From Streptomyces ficellus (GTDB taxonomy: Bacteria > Actinomycetota > Actinomycetes > Streptomycetales > Streptomycetaceae), in NCBI RefSeq assembly GCF_030406405.1, contig NZ_JAUEPL010000004.1, positions 1 to 64,000 on the forward strand: a DNA stretch of 64,000 bases. Direction: 5' to 3'. The position numbers and the translations under genes are program-made. Shown here piece after piece: positions 41,504-50,437 of the stretch. The notes under the pieces were generated by a model, which was not told the DNA's origin, searched no databases, and worked only from the letters and a program-made list of their open reading frames with translations. The stretch's first letter is position 1, and every line of letters begins with the position of its first letter.

Positions 41504-43807
41504 CTACCGGGTGCTCACGGTGAGCACCCGCTCTTCGCCGGCGGTCAGGTCGAGCGGCTCTGAACCGGCGGAAGTCAGCAAGGAGATCCGCACCGAGCGG
41601 GCGGGGCGGACCGTGGCGGTGCACACGCCACCGCGCCACACCAGGTCCACCTCGGCGCCGAACCGGGTGCGCACCCCGTGCACGGAGCCGCTCCCGTACG
41701 CCCCGGGCAGCGCGGGCAGCAGCACCAGACGGCCGGGCGTCGACTGCACGAGCATCTCGATCAGCAGCGCGGGCAGCGCGTGCGCGGCGTCCGCGTTGTA
41801 CACCTCGCGCCGCGGATAGTGCGCGCTCATCAGCGAGACGTGGAAGAAGTCACCGCCCAGGACCCGGCCCAGAGCGGCCGCGGCCCGCTCGCCGTCCCTC
41901 AGCCGGGCGGCGATCAGCGCGTGATGCAGGTGGCCGTGGGCGGAGTCGTTCTCCGCGCCGCGCAGCTCCAGTGCGCGATGCGCGGCGCGGGCGAGGCCGG
42001 GCGTGTCGTACGGGTTGATCTCGCCGAGCGGCCACACCGGGTACAGGTGGCTGAGGTGGCGGTGGTCGTAGCGGTCGCCGAGGCCGGGCCAGGCCCATTC
42101 GGCGAGCGCACCGTCCTCGTTGATCCGGTAGTCGGGCAGGCGGGCGGCGAGGGCGAGGAGCCGCTCGCGGTCCTCGGGGTGGTGGGCCGCGGCCGTGGTG
42201 AGGGCGTGGCGGGCGGCCGCGATGTCCATCGTGGCGTTGACCGTTCCCCAGCTCGCGCCCACCGGCCGGTTCTCCGGGGAGTACGACGGCACGATGGCGA
42301 TCCGCCCGTCGGGTCCTGTGCGGGTGAGGAAGTCCTCGTAGAACAGGGCCACTTCGGCGAGGGCGTCCGTCAGGCGCGGATCGGCCGCGCCGGTCGTCTC
42401 GGCGTGCTCGACCAGGGGGTGCAGCAGCCAGTCGGCGCCCGCCGTCCACAGATGGAGCGGGTAGGCGCGCTGGAAGTGGTACGTATGGCCCGACGCGCCG
42501 TCCGTGTGGCACGGCGCCACCACGCCCCGCGCGCCGAAGATCGCCCGGGCGTTGTCCCGCCAGTCCGCCAACTGCCCGTACACCAGGGCCGCGTGGGCCT
42601 CGGTGACCTCGGGCAGGGCGGCCGCGGCGGCGGAGGCGGTCTGGAGGTTGAGGTTGGCGTTGGTGGTGAACGCCCCGGACCAGGCGGTGTTCCAGTCACC
42701 GGTCCACAGGCCCGGCAGGCGGGGCGGCAGCATCCCGCTCGCGGACAGCAGGTGGTAGCGACCGGCCGCGAACAGCCGCTCGACCAGGGCGGGGCTGCCG
42801 GGCCTGGCGAGCAGTTCACCGCCGGACAGGGCACGCTCGGCGGGGCTGCCGCCGAGGTCCAGCACGACCCGCTCGTACGCGGCGCGGTGCGGCCGCTCGT
42901 GCCGGGCGAGCAGCTCCGCGTACGCGGCGTGGGCGGCCCTGCCCTCGGTGAGGGCGAGCAGGGAAGCCGCCTCGGCCGTCACGTCCAGCTCGTCCGGGTG
43001 GCGGCGCACCCGCGTGAGCAGCAGCAGCTCGTCCGCCCCCGTCACGTGGAGCCCGCCCGGGCCCACAGCGGCCCGGCCTCCCCCGACGACGGCCAGGGTC
43101 ACGCCCGTGAACGACAGGTCGCTGCCGGGGTAGCGGACCCGCAGGGTGAGCAGCGCGCCGTCCCGCGTCAGCACGGTGCTCCGGCCGGCGGCCAGGGTGC
43201 CCGGGGCGCCGGGCAGCCGGTGGTCGAGGGTGACCGCGGCGGTGAGGCGGGCCCCGGTCACGTACCGGACGATCACATCGTCCGCGCGGGACACGAACGC
43301 CCGCCCGGTGCGGTCCGCGCAGACATCGCTCACCACGCCGGTCGCGAAGTTGACCGAACGGCGGTAGCCGGTGGCTTCCGTGGCCTCGGTGGCCTCGCGC
43401 CGTACCCGTACCTGGAACGCCGGATGGAACGCGCCCACCCAGGACAGCTCACGCCCGTCCGTGAACCGCTCCGACGCCTCCGTGTCACCGGCCAGCAGCC
43501 GGTCCTGAAGCCCGGCCAGCCGGCCGGCGAGCCGCGGCGGCTCGGTGTGGTCCACCGGGCGTACCAGTGTGTGGTGGTTGACGATGACGCGGTCATCGTC
43601 CGGATCACCGAACACCATGGCGCCGTGCCGGCCGTTACCGCTCAGGAAGGCGTCCTCCCAGCGCACGGCGGGCGAAGGCTCCCAGGTGCCGTGCACGGGA
43701 CCGGCGGCGTGCATGGAGTCGGTGGTGTGCATGGTGGGGTCAGTGGTGTTCGCGGGACCGGTGGCGTGCGCGGGACCGGTCGCGTGGGCGGGGCCGGCGC
43801 CGGTCAC
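41504..43807 (-). CDS. GH95 alpha-L-fucosidase (or alpha-L-galactosidase)
   Basis: A 767-residue cytoplasmic enzyme. The family core begins WEDAFLSGNGRHGAMVFGDPDDD; the (alpha/alpha)6 barrel has SGAFTTNANLNLQTASAAA (catalytic-site Asn pair), HLWTAGADWLLHPLVEHAETTG, YSPENRPVGASWGTVNATMDIAAARHAL (acid Glu) and DYRINEDGALAEWAWPGLGDRYDHRHLSHLYPVWPLGEI, all of GH95. It removes alpha-1,2-L-fucose (or L-galactose) from xyloglucan. The first 35 residues are a worn AHATGP-type repeat, not a signal peptide. The start overlaps the GH42 stop (ATGA), which decides it, although the family alignment begins later at HGTWEPSP. Confidence 0.9.
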   Translation of the reverse strand: MTGAGPAHATGPAHATGPANTTDPTMHTTDSMHAAGPVHGTWEPSPAVRWEDAFLSGNGRHGAMVFGDPDDDRVIVNHHTLVRPVDHTEPPRLAGRLAGLQDRLLAGDTEASERFTDGRELSWVGAFHPAFQVRVRREATEATEATGYRRSVNFATGVVSDVCADRTGRAFVSRADDVIVRYVTGARLTAAVTLDHRLPGAPGTLAAGRSTVLTRDGALLTLRVRYPGSDLSFTGVTLAVVGGGRAAVGPGGLHVTGADELLLLTRVRRHPDELDVTAEAASLLALTEGRAAHAAYAELLARHERPHRAAYERVVLDLGGSPAERALSGGELLARPGSPALVERLFAAGRYHLLSASGMLPPRLPGLWTGDWNTAWSGAFTTNANLNLQTASAAAAALPEVTEAHAALVYGQLADWRDNARAIFGARGVVAPCHTDGASGHTYHFQRAYPLHLWTAGADWLLHPLVEHAETTGAADPRLTDALAEVALFYEDFLTRTGPDGRIAIVPSYSPENRPVGASWGTVNATMDIAAARHALTTAAAHHPEDRERLLALAARLPDYRINEDGALAEWAWPGLGDRYDHRHLSHLYPVWPLGEINPYDTPGLARAAHRALELRGAENDSAHGHLHHALIAARLRDGERAAAALGRVLGGDFFHVSLMSAHYPRREVYNADAAHALPALLIEMLVQSTPGRLVLLPALPGAYGSGSVHGVRTRFGAEVDLVWRGGVCTATVRPARSVRISLLTSAGSEPLDLTAGEERVLTVSTR

Positions 43808-45783
43808 CGAACCGCCTCCCGCAGCACCGCCACGCCGTAGCGCTCCAGCACGAGCGGACCCTCCACGGCCGCACCCGTCAGCACCTCCCGGAACGCGCCC
43901 GGCACCGTCACCGTGACCCGGCCCCGCCGGTGGTTCAGGACGAACAGCAACGCGCCGCGGCGCACCGCCTCGACGCCCTCCGGCAGCCCCTCCAGCACGG
44001 GCCGCACCCCCGCCTCACCGGCCACCCGGGCGAGCAGTTCGCGCAGCGCGGGCGGCGCGGGCAGCGTGGACAGGTACCAGGCGCGGCCGCTGCGCAGCAC
44101 CGCCGGAAGCCCCTCCAGCTCGCCGCCCCGGTACGCCGCGACCACCTCGCCGCCGTCCGCCGACAGCTCCTCCGACCACAACGTCCCCTCGAACCCGTCG
44201 CAGGTGATCGTCTCGCCCCTGTCCAGGGGCCACCACTCGTGCACCGTGCCGATGCCGAACAGCGCCCGCAGCCGCGCGTCCATGCCCCCTTCCCGTACGC
44301 GGTCGTCCTCGTCGGCGACCCCGGTGAGGAATCCCGACACGAGGGTGCCGCCGCCGCGTACGTAACGGACGAGGTTGTCGACCGCCGTGTCGGTGAGCAG
44401 GTAGAGGTGCGGGACGACCACCATCCGGTAGCCGGTCAGGTCGTGCTCGGGATGGGCGAACGCGGTGGCGAGATGAGCCTCCCACAGCGCGCGGTGCCAG
44501 GCACGGACGATCTCCGGGTAGTCGACCTCGGTGGAGAGCCGGCCGTCCTGCTGGTCCGCCCACCAGGAGGCCCAGTCGTGCAGGACGGCGATGTCGGCCG
44601 TCGCCTGCCGCGTCCCGGCCACCTCGCCGCTGAGCGCCGCGAGTTCCGCACCGATCCGCTTGACCTCCTGGAAGGTGCGGCCCCGCTCGCCCGCGTGCGA
44701 CACCATCCCCGAGTGGAACTTCTCCGAGCCCTGCCGGGACTGGCGCCACTGGAAGTAGCAGATGGCGTCGGCGCCGTGCGCGACGGACTGGAGCGACAAC
44801 AGCCGGTTCAGGCCTCGCGGCTTGGGGTGGTTCACCCCCCGCCAGTTGACCGGGCCCGCCGCCTGCTCCATGACCATCCACGGCCCGCCGCCCGCCTGTG
44901 AGCGCGTCATGTCGCCGATCATCGCGTTGTACTGGCCGCCCAGCGGGTCCCTGGGGTCCGGGTAGACGTCGACCGACACGACATCCTCCTCGCCCGCCCA
45001 CACCCACGCGTCCTGGCCCGTCCAGAACGGCATGAAGTTCGTCGTCACCGGGACGAGCGGGGTGTGCCGGGTGACGATGTCGCGCTCGGCGGTGTAGCAC
45101 TCCATGAGCGCGTCGGACGTGAACCGCTTGAAGTCCAGCGTCTGCGCGGGGTTGCGCATGTACTGGGCGCGGCGCGGCGGAATGATCTCCTCCCAGGTGT
45201 CGTAGCGCTGGCTCCAGAACGCGGTGCCCCACGCCTCGTTGAGCGCCTCGATCGTGCCGTGGCGGGCGGCCAGCCAGCGGCGGAAGTGGCGGGCGGTCTC
45301 GTCGCACCAGCAGTGTGTGCAGTATTCGTTGTTGATGTGCCACATCAGCAGGGCCGGGTGCGCCCCGTACCGCTGCGCGAGGTCTTCGGTGATCGCGGCC
45401 GCGTAGGTCCGGTAGGTGGGGGAGCTGGCGCAGAACTGCTGGCGCGAACCCCACCAGACGGTCTGCCCGTTCTCGTCGCGCGGCAGCGTCTCCGGGTGGC
45501 GTGAGCCCATCCACGGCGGGGGAGAGGCGGTCGGCGTGGCGAGGACGACGCCGATGCCGTGCACGTGCATCAGGTCCATCAGCCGGTCGAGCCAGCCGAA
45601 GTCCCGGGCGCCGGGGCGGGGTTCGATACGCGCCCAGGAGAAGACGCCGAGTGTCACGGAGTTGACCCCGGCCTCCTGCATCAGCCGCACGTCCTCGTGC
45701 CAGGTCTCCTCGGGCCACTGCTCGGGGTTGTAGTCGCCGCCGAACAGCAGCCGGCCGCGGGTGGCGTCGTCGAGGGAGGGCAT
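43804..45783 (-). CDS. GH42 beta-galactosidase
   Basis: A 659-residue cytoplasmic enzyme. The start LLFGGDYNPEQWPEETWHEDVRLMQEAGVNSVTLGVFSWARIEP is diagnostic. Acid/base Glu153 lies in WHINNEY and nucleophile Glu306 in WMVMEQ. Cys118, Cys155, Cys158 and Cys160 are the usual zinc site. After the barrel come the trimerisation domain (FAHPEHDLTGYRMVVVPHLYLLTD) and a small beta domain. It would remove the beta-galactosyl cap of xyloglucan side chains after fucose is gone. Start and stop overlap with GH74 (TGATG) and GH95 (ATGA), so three genes are translationally coupled. Confidence 0.94.
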   Translation of the reverse strand: MPSLDDATRGRLLFGGDYNPEQWPEETWHEDVRLMQEAGVNSVTLGVFSWARIEPRPGARDFGWLDRLMDLMHVHGIGVVLATPTASPPPWMGSRHPETLPRDENGQTVWWGSRQQFCASSPTYRTYAAAITEDLAQRYGAHPALLMWHINNEYCTHCWCDETARHFRRWLAARHGTIEALNEAWGTAFWSQRYDTWEEIIPPRRAQYMRNPAQTLDFKRFTSDALMECYTAERDIVTRHTPLVPVTTNFMPFWTGQDAWVWAGEEDVVSVDVYPDPRDPLGGQYNAMIGDMTRSQAGGGPWMVMEQAAGPVNWRGVNHPKPRGLNRLLSLQSVAHGADAICYFQWRQSRQGSEKFHSGMVSHAGERGRTFQEVKRIGAELAALSGEVAGTRQATADIAVLHDWASWWADQQDGRLSTEVDYPEIVRAWHRALWEAHLATAFAHPEHDLTGYRMVVVPHLYLLTDTAVDNLVRYVRGGGTLVSGFLTGVADEDDRVREGGMDARLRALFGIGTVHEWWPLDRGETITCDGFEGTLWSEELSADGGEVVAAYRGGELEGLPAVLRSGRAWYLSTLPAPPALRELLARVAGEAGVRPVLEGLPEGVEAVRRGALLFVLNHRRGRVTVTVPGAFREVLTGAAVEGPLVLERYGVAVLREAVR

Positions 45784-48107
45784 CAGACCGGGTCTCCGTA
45801 CTGGATGCCACGGCCGTTGGTGCCGAGGTAGACCCGGCCGTGGACGCGCGGGTCGCCGGTGATGACCTCACCGGTCCAGCCCCACTGATGGGCGTCGTCG
45901 TTGATGCGGACCCACGTGCGGCCGGCGTCGTCGGAGCGCAGGACGGCGACCGCGGCGCCGGTTTCCGCGCCGGCCGCGCCGGTCGTGCCCGCCGCGCCGG
46001 CCGTGCCCAGCGAGCCGGCGGAGTCGGCCGCGCCGGTCTGGAAGATGGCTGAGTAGTCCGCGCCCGGCGCCGCCTTGCCGAAGCCGAGGGCGTACGACTG
46101 GGTGCAGCCCGGCACCTTGGTGAAGGTGGCACCCTCGTCCGTGGAGCGGTACAGGCCGTTGCCCTTGGCCGACAGCCACAGGTCACCGCGCCGCCCGGGG
46201 GCCGCGGCGATCCGGAACTGCCCGTCACCGGACGGCAGTCCGGCCGCGCGGGCGGTGAACGAGGCGCCACTGTCAGTGCTCGCGTATACGGTTCCTGTGT
46301 CGGTGTCGTACGCGTAGAAGAGCGTCGGGTCGGCCGGGTCGGCGACCGGCGTGGCGCCCTTCGGGAAGGAGGGGATCTCGGCCCAGGTGCGGCCGTTGTC
46401 CGTGGAGCGGTAGGCGGGGTGCTTCGTGCCGTCCCAGTGCACGAAGGACCACAGCAGCGCCGTGCCATCGGCGCTGGTGGCGATCGGCCCCGGGGCGTCC
46501 TTGGCGATGGCGGGCTGGGCGGCGAAGGGCGCCCACGTCCGGCCCCCGTCGGTGGAGTACGCGCCGTTGCCGTTGCCGCCCCAGCCGGCGCGGACGACAT
46601 ACGACGGCTCCGCCGCGGCCTGCGCGAGTCCGGTCGCCGACCCGAACACCGGATTCGTCGCCATGCCGCGCGACGGGGACGCCGTGAGCCGCTCGTGGTA
46701 CATCACGCCGATGTCGGCGAGCCCGCTGATCAGATGCGCCGCCCCGGCCGGCGGCGAGATCAGCTGCCGCACGGCGGCCTCCTCCAGGCCGCGTATGCGC
46801 GGCGCCCAGTGGCGCAGGTCGCGGGTGCCGTAGAGCGTCGCCCCCGTCCCGTACACGATGTGCCGCGAGTCGTACGGGTCGACGGCGAGTGCCTGGATCC
46901 ACCAGCCGAACTTGGGGCTCGGCTCGCCCCAGTTGAGGAAGGGAGTCTCGGACACGTCAAGGACGGCGGTGTCCTTCAGGGACACCCACGTCGCGCCGCC
47001 GTCCGTGGAGCGGAAGAGGGTGTCCACCGCGCCCCAGCGGTTGTTGGTGGAGACGACCACGGTGCCGGGGCGGCGGGCGTCCACGGCGACCCCGCCGTAG
47101 CCGAACGTGTCGCCGGGCCCGGGCGTGACCGGCGTCACCTCGCGCCACGCGCCGGTCACGGTGTTCAGCCGGTGCACGGAGCCGGCGGACTGGCCGTTGG
47201 GGCCGGGAGCGTCGGCGTACGTGACGTACAGGCAGCGGGTGGCGGCGTCGTACGCGGCGCGGATCGGGACCTTCGCCGAGGTGCCGGACGGCCGGCCCGG
47301 CACGGCCTCCCAGCCGCCGGAGGCGGTACGGGCGGTACGGGCGGTCGTACGGTACAGGGCGCCGTCACCGTCGCCCCAGCCCGCGTAGACGGTGCGGCCC
47401 GCGGCGACGAGGAAGGTCACGCCCTGGCCGGTGGGGGAGGGGGAGGCGGGGAGGGAGGAGGGGGAGGGGCCCCATGTGGCGCCGCGGTCCGTGGAGCGCA
47501 GCAGTCCGTCGTGCCGGGTGCCCAGCCACAGGGTGTCGCTGTCGCGCGGGTCCACCAGGAGCCGTTCGCCGGTGCCCCGGCCGTCCTCGTTGGCGCCGAG
47601 CTTGACGGTCAGGTCGGTGCGGGCCCAGGTGGCGCCCCGGTCCTCGGAGCGGAGGACCGCGCCGTTGCCGGCCCAGGGCTGGGCGTAGGTGCCGAGGGCG
47701 AGGTAGAGCCGGTCGGGGTGCGCGGGGTCGACGGCCATCGCCTCCACCCCGAGCAGGTTCCAGTCGTCCCAGCCCAGGTGGTCGGTGAGCGGCGTCCAGC
47801 GGGCGGCCCGGTCGTCCCAGCGGTAGGCGCCGCCGATGTCGGTGCGGGCGTAGGCGAGGCCGCGCACCGAGGGGTGGAAGAGCACACCGGTGATGAAGCC
47901 GGTGCCGCCGATGACGACGTTGCGCCACCGGTACGGGCGGACGTCGCGGCCCGCCGCGCCCGCCTCCGGAGCGGCGCCCGGGGCGGCGGGTGCCGGGGGC
48001 GTGGCCGCGTGCGCGGCCGGGGCGAGGGCGGATCCGGCGGCGAGGGCGGCGGCACCGGCGGTACCGCCCGCGAGGACGGCGCGTCTGCTCAGGGGGGAGG
48101 GGGGCAT
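45783..48107 (-). CDS. Secreted GH74 xyloglucanase
   Basis: A 774-residue exported enzyme with a twin-arginine signal (SPLSRRAVLAGG, cleavage near AHAAT). The two seven-bladed propellers carry many BNR-type repeats (RSEDRGATWAR, RSTDGGATWV). The catalytic aspartates are Asp90 in ARTDIGGAYRW and Asp465 in SGLADIGVMY, as in GH74. A Gly/Ala/Thr-rich loop near residue 700 (GTAGAAGTTGAAGAETGA) is a local insertion. GH74 acts almost only on xyloglucan, so this gene is the main support for the substrate call. Start chosen after GAGG; no binding module is present. Confidence 0.92.
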   Translation of the reverse strand: MPPSPLSRRAVLAGGTAGAAALAAGSALAPAAHAATPPAPAAPGAAPEAGAAGRDVRPYRWRNVVIGGTGFITGVLFHPSVRGLAYARTDIGGAYRWDDRAARWTPLTDHLGWDDWNLLGVEAMAVDPAHPDRLYLALGTYAQPWAGNGAVLRSEDRGATWARTDLTVKLGANEDGRGTGERLLVDPRDSDTLWLGTRHDGLLRSTDRGATWGPSPSSLPASPSPTGQGVTFLVAAGRTVYAGWGDGDGALYRTTARTARTASGGWEAVPGRPSGTSAKVPIRAAYDAATRCLYVTYADAPGPNGQSAGSVHRLNTVTGAWREVTPVTPGPGDTFGYGGVAVDARRPGTVVVSTNNRWGAVDTLFRSTDGGATWVSLKDTAVLDVSETPFLNWGEPSPKFGWWIQALAVDPYDSRHIVYGTGATLYGTRDLRHWAPRIRGLEEAAVRQLISPPAGAAHLISGLADIGVMYHERLTASPSRGMATNPVFGSATGLAQAAAEPSYVVRAGWGGNGNGAYSTDGGRTWAPFAAQPAIAKDAPGPIATSADGTALLWSFVHWDGTKHPAYRSTDNGRTWAEIPSFPKGATPVADPADPTLFYAYDTDTGTVYASTDSGASFTARAAGLPSGDGQFRIAAAPGRRGDLWLSAKGNGLYRSTDEGATFTKVPGCTQSYALGFGKAAPGADYSAIFQTGAADSAGSLGTAGAAGTTGAAGAETGAAVAVLRSDDAGRTWVRINDDAHQWGWTGEVITGDPRVHGRVYLGTNGRGIQYGDPV

Positions 48108-48298
48108 GGCATGCCTCGATCTCTGCGGGTGCGGGAAGTGGGGGTACGACGTCTGCCGGGGCGCGACGGGGGGTGGGGGCCACGCTCCGGCAGCCGTCCG
48201 TTCGGACACCGCGCCGCCCCTGGCGTCCGACGCGGCCATCGGACGGGCGGTGAGGGGGCGGGCGGTGAGGGGGCGGGCGGCGGGGATGTGTACCGGGC
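48108..48298. other. Intergenic stretch inside the operon with short direct repeats
   Basis: 191 bases between the second permease gene and GH74 carry GGGCGGTGAGGGGGC in 2.5 tandem copies. No clear promoter or terminator; the operon may continue through it. Confidence 0.4.
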
Positions 48299-49225
48299 TC
48301 AGCCCTTGACCGCGCCGGTGAGCATGCCCTTCTTGAAGTGCCTCTGGACGAAGGGCGACGCGATGGCCACCGGCACCAGGGCCAGCACCATGACCGCCAT
48401 CTGCACGGATAGCGGCGACAGTTGGTTGGTCTTGATCAGCTGCCCGAGTCCGGTCGGCGGCTCCTGCTTCTGCACGATCTGGATCATGACGTTCTGCAAC
48501 GGCATCATGTCCTGGTCGGTGAGGTAGATGGAGGCGTTGAACCACGCGCTCCAGTACCCCACCGCGTAGAACAGCGAGATCACCGCGAGCACGGCCCGGG
48601 ACAGCGGCATGACGATCTGCCACAGGATCCGGAAGTCTCCGGCCCCGTCGATCCGGGCGCTGTCGGTCAGCTCCTGCGAGATGTTCATGAAGAACGCCCG
48701 CAGCACCAGGATGTTGAAGACGCTCACCGCGCTCGGCAGGATCAGCGCCAGGTAGGTGTCCGTCAGCCCCAGCGCCTGCACCAGCAGGTACGTCGGAATC
48801 AGCCCCGCGCCGAAGAACATCGTCGCCAGCAGCGTCATCAGCATCCAGCGGTGCCCGAGCGAGCCGCTGCGCGACAGCCCGTACGCGCACAGCACCGACA
48901 CCGCCATGCTGAAGAGCGTGCCCACCGCCGTGACACCCAGGCTGACCAGCGCCGCACGCTGCACCTGCCCGCCGCCCAGCAGCTCCTGGTACGCGACGAA
49001 GGTGATGCCCTTGGGGATGACGACCAGGCCACCGGCCCGGCTGATCGTCTCGGGCGAGGAGAGACTGGTGACGATCACGATCCACAGCGGGAAGAGGATC
49101 GCCAGACAGGCCCCCGCCAGCACGATGCCCTTGGCCACCAGACCGGCCTTGCCGGGCTCGCCCTCCCAGACCGGGCGGGGCGGCGCGGCCCAGCGGCTCC
49201 GCCGCTTCGCGGGCTCCACCGTCAT
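48299..49225 (-). CDS. Carbohydrate ABC permease (YtcP/LplC type)
   Basis: A 308-residue CUT1-type permease with six helices. The cytosolic EAA loop is DSARIDGAGDFRILWQIVMPLSRAV, and LVVIPKGITFVAYQELL and FFMNISQELTDSARI are typical of the YtcP/LplC branch. ATG at 49225 is used; a GTG nine bases upstream overlaps the previous stop (GTGA) and is equally possible. It forms the import channel with the next permease. No ATPase gene is in the window, so a shared MsiK-type ATPase is likely. Confidence 0.9.
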   Translation of the reverse strand: MTVEPAKRRSRWAAPPRPVWEGEPGKAGLVAKGIVLAGACLAILFPLWIVIVTSLSSPETISRAGGLVVIPKGITFVAYQELLGGGQVQRAALVSLGVTAVGTLFSMAVSVLCAYGLSRSGSLGHRWMLMTLLATMFFGAGLIPTYLLVQALGLTDTYLALILPSAVSVFNILVLRAFFMNISQELTDSARIDGAGDFRILWQIVMPLSRAVLAVISLFYAVGYWSAWFNASIYLTDQDMMPLQNVMIQIVQKQEPPTGLGQLIKTNQLSPLSVQMAVMVLALVPVAIASPFVQRHFKKGMLTGAVKG

Positions 49226-49230
49226 CGAGG

Positions 49231-50412
49231 TCACTTCTTGTACACCCCCTGCTCGCCCATGAGATGGGCGACCTTGTTGGCCGCGAGGACCAGCCCGAGC
49301 CCGACCACGCCCTTGATGAGCCCGGCGGCCGCGGCGTAACTGAAGTCCTGGTTGCGGATGCCGTTCCACCACACATAGGTGTCGAGCACCTCCGCCGCGT
49401 CCGGCCCCACCGCGTCGCGTTGCAGCAGCAGTTGCTCGAAGCCGACGGTGAGCGCGTCACCGACCCGCAGCACCAGCAGCAGGGCGATCACCGGCCGCAG
49501 CGCGGGCAGCGTGACGTGCCACATCCGCCGCCAGCGCCCGGCCCCGTCCATGGCCGCCGCCTCGTACAGGTCGTTGCTGACGGAGGACAGCGCGGCGAGG
49601 AAGACGATGATGCCCCAGCCGGCGTCCTTCCAGATGCCCTCGGAGGTGACCAGCAACGGGAAGATCCCCGGGTCGGTCATCAGGTCGAAGCCCTCGATGC
49701 CGTGCTGCCGCAGCGTCTGCGCGATGATGCCGGCGCCGCCGAAGATCTGCTGGAAGACGGTGATGACCAGCACCCAGGAGAAGAAGTGCGGCAGGTACAT
49801 GATCGCCTGGGCGACCGCGCGGACCCGGGGTCTGATGATGCTGTTGATCAGCAGGGCCAGCATGATCGGCACCGGGAAGAACAGCACGAGCTGGAGGAAG
49901 AACAGCACCAGGGTGTTCTCGACCGCCCGCCAGAACGCCGAGTCGGCGAAGATCCGCTCAAACTGGTCGAACCCGACCCACGGGCTCTCCAGCATGGCGA
50001 TGAAGCCGTTCTCGCTGAGATACGGGTCGTAGTCCTGGAAGGCGACGATGTTGCCGAGCACCGGTATGTAGGTGAAGACCAGGACCAGCAGCAGTGCGGG
50101 CAGGGTCATCAGGATCAGCGCGCGGTCCCGCCGGAACCTCAGCCGCAGGCTCAGCTTTCCGCCGTTCTTCTTTCCGCTGTTCTTCTTCGCTGCCGCTGCC
50201 GCTGCCGCTGCCGGTGCCGGTGCCGGTGCCGGTGCCGGTGCCGGGGCAGAGGCCGGGTCAGATGCCTGGGCGGATGCCTGGGCCGGTGGTGGGACGGACA
50301 GCCCGGCTCCGGGAGTCTCCCCGCCCTGGCGTGGCGCCCCCGTCTTCTCGCGGGGCCGTGGGCCGCCCTGACCGGCCGGCTGTGCGCCCGGCACCGTGCT
50401 GTGCTGCGACAC
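49231..50412 (-). CDS. Carbohydrate ABC permease (LplB type)
   Basis: A 393-residue permease. Six helices start at about residue 95 (ALILMTLPALLLVLVFTYIPVLGNIVAFQDYDPY), and the EAA loop is DLYEAAAMDGAGRWRRMWHVTLPALRP. The first 90 residues are not membrane-like: a Gly/Pro stretch and then an Ala-Pro run and poly-Ala (APAPAPAPAPAPAAAAAAAA), followed by a Lys-rich bit. Plain LplB permeases lack this, so it is probably replication slippage in hexamer repeats. GTG start after GAGGAGAGAACC. Lies 25 bases after the binding-protein gene. Confidence 0.9.
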   Translation of the reverse strand: MSQHSTVPGAQPAGQGGPRPREKTGAPRQGGETPGAGLSVPPPAQASAQASDPASAPAPAPAPAPAPAAAAAAAAKKNSGKKNGGKLSLRLRFRRDRALILMTLPALLLVLVFTYIPVLGNIVAFQDYDPYLSENGFIAMLESPWVGFDQFERIFADSAFWRAVENTLVLFFLQLVLFFPVPIMLALLINSIIRPRVRAVAQAIMYLPHFFSWVLVITVFQQIFGGAGIIAQTLRQHGIEGFDLMTDPGIFPLLVTSEGIWKDAGWGIIVFLAALSSVSNDLYEAAAMDGAGRWRRMWHVTLPALRPVIALLLVLRVGDALTVGFEQLLLQRDAVGPDAAEVLDTYVWWNGIRNQDFSYAAAAGLIKGVVGLGLVLAANKVAHLMGEQGVYKK

Positions 50413-50437
50413 GGTTCTCTCCTCGCGTGTCGGCGGG

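Noticed and set aside
45783..49460. 1225-codon minus-strand frame containing GH74
   Set aside because: The upstream third is out-of-frame shadow of the two permease genes; GH74 starts at 48107 with its signal peptide.
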